A stretch of 50,294 bases of DNA from Caryophanales bacterium (GTDB lineage Bacteria; Bacillota_I; Bacilli_A; RFN20; CAG-288): positions 1-50,294 of the forward strand of contig JAJVUU010000004.1 in NCBI GenBank assembly GCA_021621525.1, read 5' to 3'. Under the pieces are notes generated by a model. The model did no database searches, had not been told where the DNA came from, and saw only the letters and a list, made by a program, of their open reading frames with translations. The position numbers and the translations under genes were made by a program. Shown piece by piece: positions 7,289 to 15,400 of the stretch; position 1 is the stretch's first letter, and the number at the start of each line of letters is the position of its first letter.

Positions 7289-9340
7289 ATGATTCACGCA
7301 CCGGAGAAGATACGTAACATTGCCGTCGTCGGTCATCAGGGAAGTGGCAAAACAACTCTCGTCGAAGCTCTCGCCTATGTCGGGAAGCTGATTGACAGAA
7401 AGGGCAGCATCGAGACCAAAAACACCATTTCCGATTTTCTTGACGATGAAAAGAAAAAGCAGACATCCCTTTCGGCATCCATCATTCCGTTGGAATATAA
7501 GGATTATAAATTCAATTTCATCGACCTTCCCGGAAACGATGATTTCGTCTATGAACTTTTAGGTGTCTCAAGGCTCATCAAGGGTGCCGTGCTTGTCATC
7601 GATGCCACCAAAGGCGTACAGATAGGCACCATCAAGAATTTCAAGAACCTGAAGAAACATGGCGTCCCAATCTTTATCTATGTCAACAAAATGGACAGGG
7701 AAGACATCGATTTTCAAAAACTTACCGATGATATCCAAAGGGAACTTTCCAAGAACTGCGTCCCCTTCTCCTATCCAATCGGCCACGAATCAAACTTTGA
7801 CGGCTTCATCAGCATTCCTGACATGAAGGCCCGAAAATTCAATGGTACCAACTGTGTCGATGACGTCATCTATCAGGAGAAAAGACAAATTGTCTTCGAA
7901 CTTCATAACAGGCTTTCCGAGGCCGTAGCCTCCACAAGCGATGAATTGCTGGAGAAATTCTTCTCCGGAGAACCTCTCACCAACCAAGAAATCAAAGACG
8001 GGCTTAGAATGGGTGTCTTAAACGGTGAATTATATCCGATCATCGCCGGTTCCGCCCTCAAGAGTATCGGCATCCATTCCCTTCTTGATATGTTCATCGA
8101 CTACCTGCCATCTCCAAAGGACCTCAAACCGATTCCAGCCGATGACGAAAACGGAAACAGTATTGAAGTCAGGACCGACGTCAACGATCCTGTCTCCCTG
8201 TGCATCTTCAAGAACCTATACAATCCATATCAAGGCTTGATTTCCATCTTCAAGGTAAATTCAGGTGTCTTGCATGTCGGAGATGAAGTCTATTGTCCAA
8301 ACAATGGTAAGAATTATCGAATCTCTTCTCTCTTCGACATCTGCGGTGAAAAGCTCACACCGATAGAAGAAGCTTCCGCCGGTGACATCGCTGCCCTGAC
8401 AAAACTCGACGGCCTCAGACTTTCCTATACATTATGTTCTCCTAAGAGAATTGTCAGATTCCATCCCGTAAAATATCCGAGTGCGACCTATCTGAGAGGA
8501 ATCGTCCCGGCAAGCAAGAACGATTCTGATCGCCTCTTCCCGGCCATGGAGAGGCTTCAGCTGGAAGACCCGACCATCTTCTTTGAGAAAAATGTCATCA
8601 CAAACCAGATTCTGGCAGGATCTCTTTCCTCCTCGCATCTGCAGTATGTCCTCGACAAAGTCAAAGAAACGAACAAGATCAGCTTTTCCATCGAAAAGCC
8701 GAAGGTCGTCTATAAGGAAACCATCACCAAAAAAGGAGAGGCCGAAGGAAGATACATCAAGCAATCCGGAGGAAGCGGCTACTATGGAGTCGTTGACATG
8801 GCTTTTGAGCCAGCGGATGAAATCTCCTTTGAATCCACCGTCTTCGGCGGCCATATCGACAAAGGATATTTCCCGGCTGTGGAAAAAGGTTTCTATGAAG
8901 CCCTTGAACACGGAGGTTTGATTCAGGCACCGGTCATCAAAGTCAAGGCCATCCTGAAAGACGGAAAGCAACACACCGTCGATTCCAACGAAATGGCCTT
9001 CAAGAATGCAGCCGTTCTTGCCTTCAGAGAAGCCTATAAAGACTGTGCTCCAGTCCTGCTGGAACCTTATGACAAGCTCCTGGTCAATATCACTTCCGAT
9101 TATCTAGGTGCCGTCTTAAGCGATTTAAGCAAACGAAGAGGTAAAATCCTATCTACCGACGAAGGAGATGAAGGAACGCTTGATGTCACTGCCGTGGTAC
9201 CCGAAGCCGAGATTCAGGAATATGCCAATGAACTGAAATCCATCACCAAGGGTACTGGCTTCTTCAATCTCGAATTCGAAGATTATGAAGTCGTTCCGCA
9301 GAATTTGGCCGAGCAGATCATCAAAGAACATAAGAAATAA
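7289..9340 (+). CDS. Elongation factor G-like translational GTPase paralogue (FusA2-type)
   Basis: A 683-residue protein with the full EF-G domain order: G domain, domain II, and domains III-V (ESTVFGGHIDKGYFPAVEKG and the C-terminal EYANELKSITKGTG). G1 is GHQGSGKT (15-22) and G4 NKMD (133-136), both usable. G3 is DLPGN (79-83), so the catalytic His that follows the Gly in EF-G and EF-Tu is Asn. The switch-I RGITI motif of true EF-G is replaced by KKKQTSLSASI. These traits separate the FusA2/EF-G-like group from canonical EF-G, which is also present at 45995-48127. A regulatory or conditional ribosome function is inferred. SD AAAGGA is eight bases before ATG; a perfect cre lies just upstream and a terminator follows. 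Confidence 0.9.
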   Translation: MIHAPEKIRNIAVVGHQGSGKTTLVEALAYVGKLIDRKGSIETKNTISDFLDDEKKKQTSLSASIIPLEYKDYKFNFIDLPGNDDFVYELLGVSRLIKGAVLVIDATKGVQIGTIKNFKNLKKHGVPIFIYVNKMDREDIDFQKLTDDIQRELSKNCVPFSYPIGHESNFDGFISIPDMKARKFNGTNCVDDVIYQEKRQIVFELHNRLSEAVASTSDELLEKFFSGEPLTNQEIKDGLRMGVLNGELYPIIAGSALKSIGIHSLLDMFIDYLPSPKDLKPIPADDENGNSIEVRTDVNDPVSLCIFKNLYNPYQGLISIFKVNSGVLHVGDEVYCPNNGKNYRISSLFDICGEKLTPIEEASAGDIAALTKLDGLRLSYTLCSPKRIVRFHPVKYPSATYLRGIVPASKNDSDRLFPAMERLQLEDPTIFFEKNVITNQILAGSLSSSHLQYVLDKVKETNKISFSIEKPKVVYKETITKKGEAEGRYIKQSGGSGYYGVVDMAFEPADEISFESTVFGGHIDKGYFPAVEKGFYEALEHGGLIQAPVIKVKAILKDGKQHTVDSNEMAFKNAAVLAFREAYKDCAPVLLEPYDKLLVNITSDYLGAVLSDLSKRRGKILSTDEGDEGTLDVTAVVPEAEIQEYANELKSITKGTGFFNLEFEDYEVVPQNLAEQIIKEHKK

Positions 9341-9346
9341 GTCTTA

Positions 9347-9385
9347 GGCTGCCCGTCCATGAAGGATGAGCAGCCCTTTTCTTTT
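9347..9385 (+). terminator. Intrinsic terminator after the EF-G paralogue
   Basis: GGCTGC (9347-9352) pairs with GCAGCC (9370-9375), with inner TCC/GGA pairing, followed by CTTTTCTTTT. It begins six bases after the stop codon. Confidence 0.85.
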
Positions 9386-9391
9386 ACAAGG

Positions 9392-9412
9392 TTTATAAAT
9401 ATAATTTATAAA
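9392..9412. repeat. AT-rich inverted repeat upstream of pflB
   Basis: TTTATAAAT (9392-9400) and ATTTATAAA (9404-9412) form a nine-base inverted repeat with a three-base gap. It contains a TATAAT (9400-9405) with only a weak -35 candidate. It may be a second pfl promoter or a regulator site. Confidence 0.4.
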
Positions 9413-9416
9413 ACAT

Positions 9417-9428
9417 CTTGTATACAAG
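9417..9428. promoter_or_regulatory. Palindrome CTTGTATACAAG, operator candidate in the pfl upstream region
   Basis: A perfect 12-base palindrome. A near copy, CTTGAATACAAG, lies at 9504-9515, 87 bases away (centre to centre) and just upstream of the pflB promoter. Two related palindromes in one control region suggest a pair of operators. The TTGTATACAA core recalls GntR-family sites, but no such regulator is encoded in the window. Confidence 0.4.
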
Positions 9429-9461
9429 TGCTTTTGGCGTTTTGCTTTTTTTGTAAATTAA

Positions 9462-9475
9462 AGTAACCGCTTTCC
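9462..9475. promoter_or_regulatory. Cre-like site (CcpA) upstream of pflB
   Basis: AGTAACCGCTTTCC matches TGWAANCGNTNWCA at 12 of 14 positions, with only the two outermost bases off. Read on the minus strand it shares the core AAGCGGTTAC with the perfect cre at 7256-7269. Its centre is about 95 bases upstream of the expected pflB start point, a position that in other Firmicutes genes goes with activation rather than repression (inference). Confidence 0.6.
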
Positions 9476-9528
9476 GATACCAAACAGGCTTTATGCCGCC
9501 AAACTTGAATACAAGTTGAGCGTTTCCG

Positions 9529-9557
9529 TTGAAATACATAGGTCGAATCAGTATAAT
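9529..9557 (+). promoter_or_regulatory. SigA-type promoter of pflB-pflA
   Basis: -35 TTGAAA (9529-9534), a 17-base spacer and a consensus -10 TATAAT (9552-9557). The start point would be near 9564, giving a leader of about 34 bases that carries the SD GAAGGAG. Confidence 0.85.
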
Positions 9558-9597
9558 TTTAGCGTTTTAAAACACTTGAATTGAAGGAGTTTACACA

Positions 9598-11853
9598 ATG
9601 AAAAAAGATTCAATTGCTTGGGAAGGATTCAAGGGTGGTCACTGGGAGAAGTACGTCAATGTCCGTGACTTCATCCAAAAGAACTACAAACCCTATGACG
9701 GAGATTCCTCTTTCTTGGAGGGACCTAGCAAGGCAACCGACATTCTTTGGGTTGAATTGCAGAAGCTTCAGAAGGCTGAAAGAGAAAAAGGCGGTGTCCT
9801 CGACATGGATACTTCCATCATCTCCAACATCACTTCTCACAAGCCGGGCTATATTTCCGAACAGTATAAGGACCTCGAGCAGGTCGTCGGCCTTCAGACT
9901 GACAAGCCTCTGAAGAGAGCCTTCATGCCTTTCGGTGGTTTCAAGATGGCAAAGTCTGCCCTCACCACCCATGGCTATACACTTGACCCAGCCGTCGACA
10001 AGTTCTTCTCCGAGAACATCACGACTCACAATGATGCCGTTTTCGAAGCTTATACTCCGGAAATGATGAAGTGCCGTCACAACAAGATTCTCACCGGTCT
10101 TCCGGATACCTATGGCCGTGGCCGTATCGTAGGCGATTATAGAAGAGTCGCTTTGTATGGCATCGACAACCTCATCGAAGAAAAGCAATTCGACCTTGCC
10201 AACTGCGGCGATGGAACCATGACTGATGATATCATCCAGCAGAGACAGGAGATTTCCCTTCAGATCAAAGCACTCAACGATATCAAGACAATGGCATTAA
10301 GCTATGGTTATGATATCTCTGCTCCGGCCAAGAATGCCAAGGAAGCCGTCCAGTGGCTTTACTTCGGATATCTCGCTGCCGTCAAATCACAGAACGGCGC
10401 CGCTATGTCCGTCGGTAGAATTTCCACCTTCCTCGACATCTACATCGAAAGAGACCTTGAAAAAGGCATCATCGATGAAAAGTATGCCCAGGAACTCATC
10501 GACCATCTCGTCATGAAATTACGTATGGTCAAATTTGCCCGTATTCCGTCCTATGAGCAGCTCTTCTCCGGTGATCCGGTCTGGGCAACTCTCGAAGTCG
10601 GTGGTATGGGTCAGGATGGTCGTTCCATGGTTACAAAGAACGACTTCCGTTTCCTTCACACCTTGGAAAACATGGGTCCTGCTCCGGAACCGAACCTCAC
10701 CGTCTTATGGTCTGATCGCCTTCCGAAAGGCTTCAAGGACTATGCCGCCCACATCTCCATCACCACTTCCTCCATCCAGTATGAAAATGATGATGTCATG
10801 AGACCTATCTGGACTGATGACTATTCCATCTGCTGCTGCGTCTCTGCCACTCAGACTGGCAAGGAAATGCAGTTCTTCGGCGCTCGTGCCAACCTTGCCA
10901 AGTGCCTTCTCTACGCCATCAACGGCGGTGTCGATGAAAAGACATTCCAGCAAGTCGGACCTGCCTATGCTCCTGTCACTGATGAAGTCCTTGATTACAA
11001 CAAGGTTCTCGTTGCCTATGACAGAATGATGGATTGGCTCGCTGGCATCTATGTCAACGTTCTCAACCTCATCCAGTATATGCACGACAGATACTTCTAT
11101 GAAGCTGCCGAAATGGCTTTGATTGATACGGATGTCAGACGTACATTCGCTACTGGTATTGCCGGATTCTCCCACGTTGTCGATTCCCTCTCCGCCATCA
11201 AATACGCCAAGGTCACTGCCATCCGTGACGCCAATGGCATCACCACTGACTTCAAGGTCGAAGGTGACTTCCCACGCTATGGAAACGATGATGACAGAGC
11301 CGACGATATTGCAGTCGAACTTCTCCATACCTTCCTTACCAAGATCAAGAAGCATCACACCTACAGACATTCCGAGCCGACCACTTCCATCCTTACCATC
11401 ACTTCCAACGTCGTCTATGGAAAAGCCACCGGTGCCTTACCGGATGGACGTCCTGCCGGAAAGCCGCTTTCTCCTGGCGCCAACCCGTCCTATGGTGCAG
11501 AAAACTCTGGCTTGCTTGCCTCCCTCAACTCTGTTGCCAAGCTTCCATATGAGTTCGCCCTCGATGGCATCTCCAACACTCAGACCATGAATCCGGACGC
11601 TCTTGGTCACACCGACTCCGAAAGAGTCAATAACCTTGTCCAGGTTCTCGATGGCTACTTTGATCAGGGTGCACATCATCTCAACGTCAACGTCTTCGGC
11701 AAAGAGAAGCTTCTCGATGCCATGGATCATCCGGAGAAGCCTGAATACGCCAACTTCACGATCCGTGTTTCCGGTTATGCCGTCAAGTTCATCTCTCTTA
11801 CCAGAGAACAGCAGCTTGATGTCATCTCCAGAACCTTCCACGATCATATGTAA
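9598..11853 (+). CDS. pflB: Pyruvate formate-lyase (formate C-acetyltransferase)
   Basis: Glycyl-radical enzyme that splits pyruvate plus CoA into acetyl-CoA and formate in anaerobic sugar fermentation. The 751-residue length is typical. The active-site cysteine pair lies in SICCCVS (Cys412-414), followed by the family segment MQFFGARANLAK. The C-terminal radical loop RVSGYAV has Arg723 and the radical Gly726, with the usual distance to the end. SD GAAGGAG is eight bases before ATG. Codon choice is strongly biased (many TCC, ATC, CTC and GGC codons), fitting high expression. The activase pflA follows after four bases. The upstream region holds a cre-like site, paired palindromes and a strong promoter. 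Confidence 0.98.
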   Translation: MKKDSIAWEGFKGGHWEKYVNVRDFIQKNYKPYDGDSSFLEGPSKATDILWVELQKLQKAEREKGGVLDMDTSIISNITSHKPGYISEQYKDLEQVVGLQTDKPLKRAFMPFGGFKMAKSALTTHGYTLDPAVDKFFSENITTHNDAVFEAYTPEMMKCRHNKILTGLPDTYGRGRIVGDYRRVALYGIDNLIEEKQFDLANCGDGTMTDDIIQQRQEISLQIKALNDIKTMALSYGYDISAPAKNAKEAVQWLYFGYLAAVKSQNGAAMSVGRISTFLDIYIERDLEKGIIDEKYAQELIDHLVMKLRMVKFARIPSYEQLFSGDPVWATLEVGGMGQDGRSMVTKNDFRFLHTLENMGPAPEPNLTVLWSDRLPKGFKDYAAHISITTSSIQYENDDVMRPIWTDDYSICCCVSATQTGKEMQFFGARANLAKCLLYAINGGVDEKTFQQVGPAYAPVTDEVLDYNKVLVAYDRMMDWLAGIYVNVLNLIQYMHDRYFYEAAEMALIDTDVRRTFATGIAGFSHVVDSLSAIKYAKVTAIRDANGITTDFKVEGDFPRYGNDDDRADDIAVELLHTFLTKIKKHHTYRHSEPTTSILTITSNVVYGKATGALPDGRPAGKPLSPGANPSYGAENSGLLASLNSVAKLPYEFALDGISNTQTMNPDALGHTDSERVNNLVQVLDGYFDQGAHHLNVNVFGKEKLLDAMDHPEKPEYANFTIRVSGYAVKFISLTREQQLDVISRTFHDHM

Positions 11854-11857
11854 ACCT

Positions 11858-12610
11858 ATGGCAAAAGGTTATTATCTCTCGATAGAATCTTTTGCTTTAG
11901 TTGATGGACCGGGCGTACGCTCGGTCCTATTTCTTACTGGCTGTCCATTCCGTTGCCTTTTCTGCCATAACCCCGATACGTGGGTGTTCGACAAAAACGT
12001 GACCATCACGCCAGAAGAAGCGCTGAAGAAACTGATTCGCTTCAAACCCTATTGGAAGAACCATGGTGGCATCACCGTTTCAGGCGGGGAACCATTGGTC
12101 CAGATGGATTTCCTCATCGAATTCTGCCGCCTTGCCAAAAAAGAAGGAATCCACATCACCATCGATACTTCCGGAGCCCCCTTCTCCATGAATGAGGACT
12201 ATCTGAAGAAATTCGATGAGCTTCTCAGTGTCAGCGACCTTTTCATGGTCGACATCAAGTGCATTGACAACGAAATCCATAAGAAGCTGACAGGAAAAGA
12301 AAACACGAACGTCATTCAGATGTTCCGTTACCTTGACAGCAAGAACTTTCCCATATGGATCAGGCACGTTCTTGTTCCGACCATCACGGATGACGACGAA
12401 CTTTTGAAAAGAACCGATGCCTTCATCAAGACGCTTCACAATGTCGAAAGAGTCGAAGTTCTTCCATATCACACTTTGGGAGAACATAAATACGGACTGC
12501 TCCATATCGACTACCCTCTCAAGGGCATCAATCCACCGACCCAAGAGAGAATCGACAACGCCAACAGACTTTTGCATACAGATTCCTACACAGGTTATCT
12601 CAAAGACTGA
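11858..12610 (+). CDS. pflA: Pyruvate formate-lyase-activating enzyme (radical SAM)
   Basis: A 250-residue radical SAM enzyme that abstracts hydrogen from the PFL glycine using a [4Fe-4S] cluster and S-adenosylmethionine. The CxxxCxxC motif is Cys29-Pro-Phe-Arg-Cys33-Leu-Phe-Cys36, followed by HNPDTW. GGITVSGGEPLVQ (the GGE motif) and VDIKCIDNEIHKKLTG follow in family order. I start at ATG 11858, four bases after the pflB stop, because it gives the family N-terminus (SIESFALVDGPGVRSVLFL). A longer frame extends back into pflB but is not plausible. No SD is visible, so translation is probably coupled to pflB. A strong terminator follows. Confidence 0.97.
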   Translation: MAKGYYLSIESFALVDGPGVRSVLFLTGCPFRCLFCHNPDTWVFDKNVTITPEEALKKLIRFKPYWKNHGGITVSGGEPLVQMDFLIEFCRLAKKEGIHITIDTSGAPFSMNEDYLKKFDELLSVSDLFMVDIKCIDNEIHKKLTGKENTNVIQMFRYLDSKNFPIWIRHVLVPTITDDDELLKRTDAFIKTLHNVERVEVLPYHTLGEHKYGLLHIDYPLKGINPPTQERIDNANRLLHTDSYTGYLKD

Positions 12611-12616
12611 TTTTTG

Positions 12617-12648
12617 ACCTTATGTGCCCTGTCACATAAGGTTTTTCT
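12617..12648 (+). terminator. Intrinsic terminator of the pfl operon
   Basis: ACCTTATGTG (12617-12626) pairs perfectly with CACATAAGGT (12633-12642), followed by TTTTTCTTT. It starts seven bases after the pflA stop. Confidence 0.92.
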
Positions 12649-12660
12649 TTGCCTGAAATA

Positions 12661-12852
12661 TCAGATGCCTACCTTAAGGAGAAGAACAAGGATATTGCCT
12701 TCACCTATCTTGTTGGAATAGACATCAAAGGTTGATGTCCCATCAAAATATCCGAGTCTTCTTCCTTCCCTGTCATAGATATTCTCCCTTGTTCCCTCCG
12801 CCCTGGTCATTCCAAGAACATTGCCTTGATTGTCTTTTAACAAATGAAGCAT
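12661..12852 (-). CDS. Small glycine-rich beta-repeat protein, unknown
   Basis: A 63-residue protein. The start at ATG 12852 is set by SD GGGAGGT seven bases upstream; a longer frame to 12876 has no such site. The sequence alternates short strands and glycine turns (LLKDNQGNVLGM, ENIYDREGRRLGYFDG, SNKIGEGNILVLLLKV), resembling small YD/'IYD..G..iGy' beta-hairpin repeat proteins. It is divergent from the WYL regulator, with 75 bases between the two start codons, so the regulator may control it. No function can be assigned. Confidence 0.6.
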   Translation of the reverse strand: MLHLLKDNQGNVLGMTRAEGTRENIYDREGRRLGYFDGTSTFDVYSNKIGEGNILVLLLKVGI

Positions 12853-12893
12853 ATTTGCTACCTCCCTTCGACACACATATTCTATAATTTAGA

Positions 12894-12913
12894 TTGTCCG
12901 TTATTTTGGACAA
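12894..12913. promoter_or_regulatory. Inverted repeat TTGTCC-N8-GGACAA in the WYL regulator leader
   Basis: TTGTCC (12894-12899) and GGACAA (12908-12913) form a perfect dyad between a -10-like TATAAT (12883-12888, plus strand) and the SD of the WYL gene. It is a natural place for autoregulation, and it also lies upstream of the divergent small gene. Confidence 0.4.
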
Positions 12914-12927
12914 AGAGGTATTTTGAT

Positions 12928-14439
12928 ATGAACCTGGAACACAACAGCAACATTTTGATTCTCGTCGAGATTCTCAAAAAGTATACGGATGAAAACCATT
13001 CACTCAGCCAGAAAGAGATTCTCTATCATTTCGAGAACGAATATGACATCCATCTAGAAAGGAAAACCATCGGAAACTACCTAGATACATTGGAGGCACT
13101 TGGATACGATATCGTCAGGACAAAAAAAGGAGAATTTCCGGGTGTAAGACTGCTTTCCAGAAAATTTGATGCTTCGATGGTCAAATATCTGATTGATGCC
13201 ATCTTTTCAAGCAAGAACATCACAGGGAAACAGGCTCAGGAGCTTGCGTTGGCTCTGTCATCGGACCTATCAAAATATCAAAGGCGGGATTATCGCTACC
13301 TCTACAAATCAACGTCACTGAACAGAAACACGGACTCTGACTTTTTCTTCAACATCGAAATCATCAACGAAGCGATAAGCCAAAACAAAAGGATATCCTT
13401 CCAATATGCTTCCTATGACAGGAACGGAAGCGAAATACTGAAGGCAAATGGCTATCGATATGAGGTTTCTCCTTATTATCTGGTCAACAACTTTGGCAAA
13501 TACTATCTTCTATGCAAATATCGGAATTTTGACAACATCACAAACTTCCGAATCGATTATCTCAGGAACGTAAAAATCACGGAAAACGGCAGACCGGCAG
13601 ATGAAGTCAGAAGCATGGCAAGCTTCAGCATCGAAGACTATATCAACAGCCACATCTATATCTTCGGTGGAAAGGTATCCCTCTGCAAGATTGAAATCCT
13701 GCAAGAGAGAGCAGTCACCTATGTCAAAGACTGGTTCGGAAAGAATGCCGTTTTCGAAGCAGATGGAGACAAAACCTATGCCAGCTTCAAATGTGATGAA
13801 AAAGCGTTCTATTACTGGTGCCTGCAATATGGGCAGGACATCCGTGTCATCCAGCCTGAAAGCACCCTTCTGGCACTATCTGGCACCTACCGCAGCATGG
13901 CTGAAAGATATGCCGACGTTGAAAAGGAAGACATTGCTCCAGATTATGAAGAAATCCTGACCAATTTCTTCGAACATGAGAATTTCAGAAACAAATCAGC
14001 AAATGACATCGATGCTGCCTTGCTTGGTTTTCTCAAAAAAAGTATCACCAAGACTCATGCGATAACCAAGCAGGAGAATGAGTTTCTGATTGAAGGAAAA
14101 GAAGGGAAAGGACTCATCCTGTTGTTCGTCTTTTTCAATCAGGATTATCTAAAAAACATGGAATCCGTTCTTTTAAAGATCCATGAGCTTGAAGCAAAAG
14201 ACTTCTATGTAAAACAAATCGGCGTCCTTGTCCGGGATGAGATGTACTTTGCAAAGGACCCGCATATCAATTCTTCCATCATGTCAATCTTCAAAAATAC
14301 CAGGAGCATCATAAAAGGGAAGGAATACAAAGTCGAAGATAGAACTCTATGTTTCCAAAAGGATTATTCCCTGAGCTGGAGAGGCATCACTTCCATCAAT
14401 GACACGGCAAAATACAAATATTTCATTCTGAAGGTTTAA
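12928..14439 (+). CDS. WYL-domain transcriptional regulator
   Basis: A 503-residue protein. Residues 1-80 form a winged helix (NILILVEILKKYTDENHSLS...KTIGNYLDTLEALGYDI). A WYL domain covers about 140-240 (ISQNKRISFQYASYD, then YEVSPYYLVNNFGKYYLLCKY and NFRIDYLRNVKI). A WCX-like extension follows at about 255-350, and an extra C-terminal domain of about 130 residues has no family I recognise. WYL proteins sense ligands, often nucleotides or nucleic acid, and repress metabolic, defence or stress genes. The start at ATG 12928 has SD AGAGG nine bases upstream; an upstream in-frame ATG lacks one. The neighbours do not reveal its target; the nearest is the divergent small protein. Confidence 0.9.
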   Translation: MNLEHNSNILILVEILKKYTDENHSLSQKEILYHFENEYDIHLERKTIGNYLDTLEALGYDIVRTKKGEFPGVRLLSRKFDASMVKYLIDAIFSSKNITGKQAQELALALSSDLSKYQRRDYRYLYKSTSLNRNTDSDFFFNIEIINEAISQNKRISFQYASYDRNGSEILKANGYRYEVSPYYLVNNFGKYYLLCKYRNFDNITNFRIDYLRNVKITENGRPADEVRSMASFSIEDYINSHIYIFGGKVSLCKIEILQERAVTYVKDWFGKNAVFEADGDKTYASFKCDEKAFYYWCLQYGQDIRVIQPESTLLALSGTYRSMAERYADVEKEDIAPDYEEILTNFFEHENFRNKSANDIDAALLGFLKKSITKTHAITKQENEFLIEGKEGKGLILLFVFFNQDYLKNMESVLLKIHELEAKDFYVKQIGVLVRDEMYFAKDPHINSSIMSIFKNTRSIIKGKEYKVEDRTLCFQKDYSLSWRGITSINDTAKYKYFILKV

Positions 14440-14470
14440 AAATGCCATATCCCAGCAAAAGGGTATGGCA
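14438..14470 (-). terminator. Terminator downstream of cdaA, between convergent genes
   Basis: TGCCATATCCC (14443-14453) pairs with GGGTATGGCA (14461-14470) with one bulged base. On the minus strand the stem is followed by TTTTT, so it serves cdaA. Its T-run overlaps the stop codon of the convergent WYL gene. Confidence 0.7.
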
Positions 14471-14477
14471 GTGATTG

Positions 14478-15257
14478 CTACGCTATCTGATTTCTGAAGT
14501 ATTTTTCAAATTCATCCGTCTTGACGTTGTCTAGGAGACCACCATGTGTGACACAGACACGTCCGGTTTCCTCAGAGACGACGATGGTAACAGCATCGGT
14601 GACTTCCGAAATTCCCAATGCAGCACGATGTCTGGCACCGAATTTACCCTGAATCGGTTTGGTGGAAGGCTCATAATAGACGGCTGCGGCAACGATGATA
14701 TTGTCTTTGACGATGATGGCACCATCATGCAATCTTGTACCTTCATAGAAGATAGTCTCAACGATTTCCGGAGTGAAGGGACAATCAATCTTTGTTCCCG
14801 ACTTCATGAAATCATCCAAAGGAGTATCCTTGACAAAAGTGATGAGGGCACCGACCTTATGATTGCTAAGCCAGTTCACGGCGGTGACAACGTTTCGAAT
14901 CAATGCTTCCTTATCATATTTTGTCTTAGAGGAAGAAAGAACATTCGACTTGAGTGATTTTGCAAGATACTTTCTGAGTATTCCGGCATTGATGTTCAGA
15001 CAGACCGTCGTCAAGACAAAGAACATACCAAGGCAAATCAAAGGAAGATATTGCAAATCGACCATGAACATCGAACCGATATAAAGAGCAGAAAGAAGAA
15101 CATATCCTATCGTAACCCACAACCTGCGGATGCGGCAGCAGATAAAAAAAGAAACGATGATGATGAAAAAGGAACATATGGCGATATCAGCAATCTTCCA
15201 GGCATTGAAATTGATGATGGGAGAGTTGGTAAGATACAATATATTTAAAGTGTTCAT
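14478..15257 (-). CDS. cdaA: Diadenylate cyclase CdaA (DAC domain, c-di-AMP synthase)
   Basis: Makes cyclic di-AMP from two ATP molecules; the product controls K+ and osmolyte transport and cell-wall balance. It has 259 residues: three TMs at about 24-43, 47-64 and 69-88, a linker helix, then the DAC domain with LHDGA (Asp178-Gly-Ala) and ARHRAA (Arg209-His-Arg) active-site motifs. Both motifs are intact. In most Firmicutes cdaA is followed by cdaR and glmM; here it stands alone. The ATG has no SD, and a -10-like TATAGA ends about five bases before it, so the message may be leaderless. Confidence 0.95.
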   Translation of the reverse strand: MNTLNILYLTNSPIINFNAWKIADIAICSFFIIIVSFFICCRIRRLWVTIGYVLLSALYIGSMFMVDLQYLPLICLGMFFVLTTVCLNINAGILRKYLAKSLKSNVLSSSKTKYDKEALIRNVVTAVNWLSNHKVGALITFVKDTPLDDFMKSGTKIDCPFTPEIVETIFYEGTRLHDGAIIVKDNIIVAAAVYYEPSTKPIQGKFGARHRAALGISEVTDAVTIVVSEETGRVCVTHGGLLDNVKTDEFEKYFRNQIA

Positions 15258-15400
15258 TTTATTCTATACAAGTGTACTATCGAGTATACAAAGAAAAATA
15301 AAACAAATAAAGCATTTTTTAAAGAAACGAATAAAAACAAGTGTTTCTCAGGGTGCATGAAAAGAGAAAAGGCCTTGATTGCAAGTTATTTCTTTGAAAA

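Noticed and set aside
11603..11857. An 85-codon upstream extension of the pflA frame
   Set aside because: The extension lies inside pflB in another frame. The family N-terminus begins at ATG 11858.
15257..15330. ACTTGTATA-type sequences upstream of cdaA as a third copy of the pfl palindrome
   Set aside because: Only half of the palindrome is present and it overlaps -10-like sequence. The match is not specific enough.
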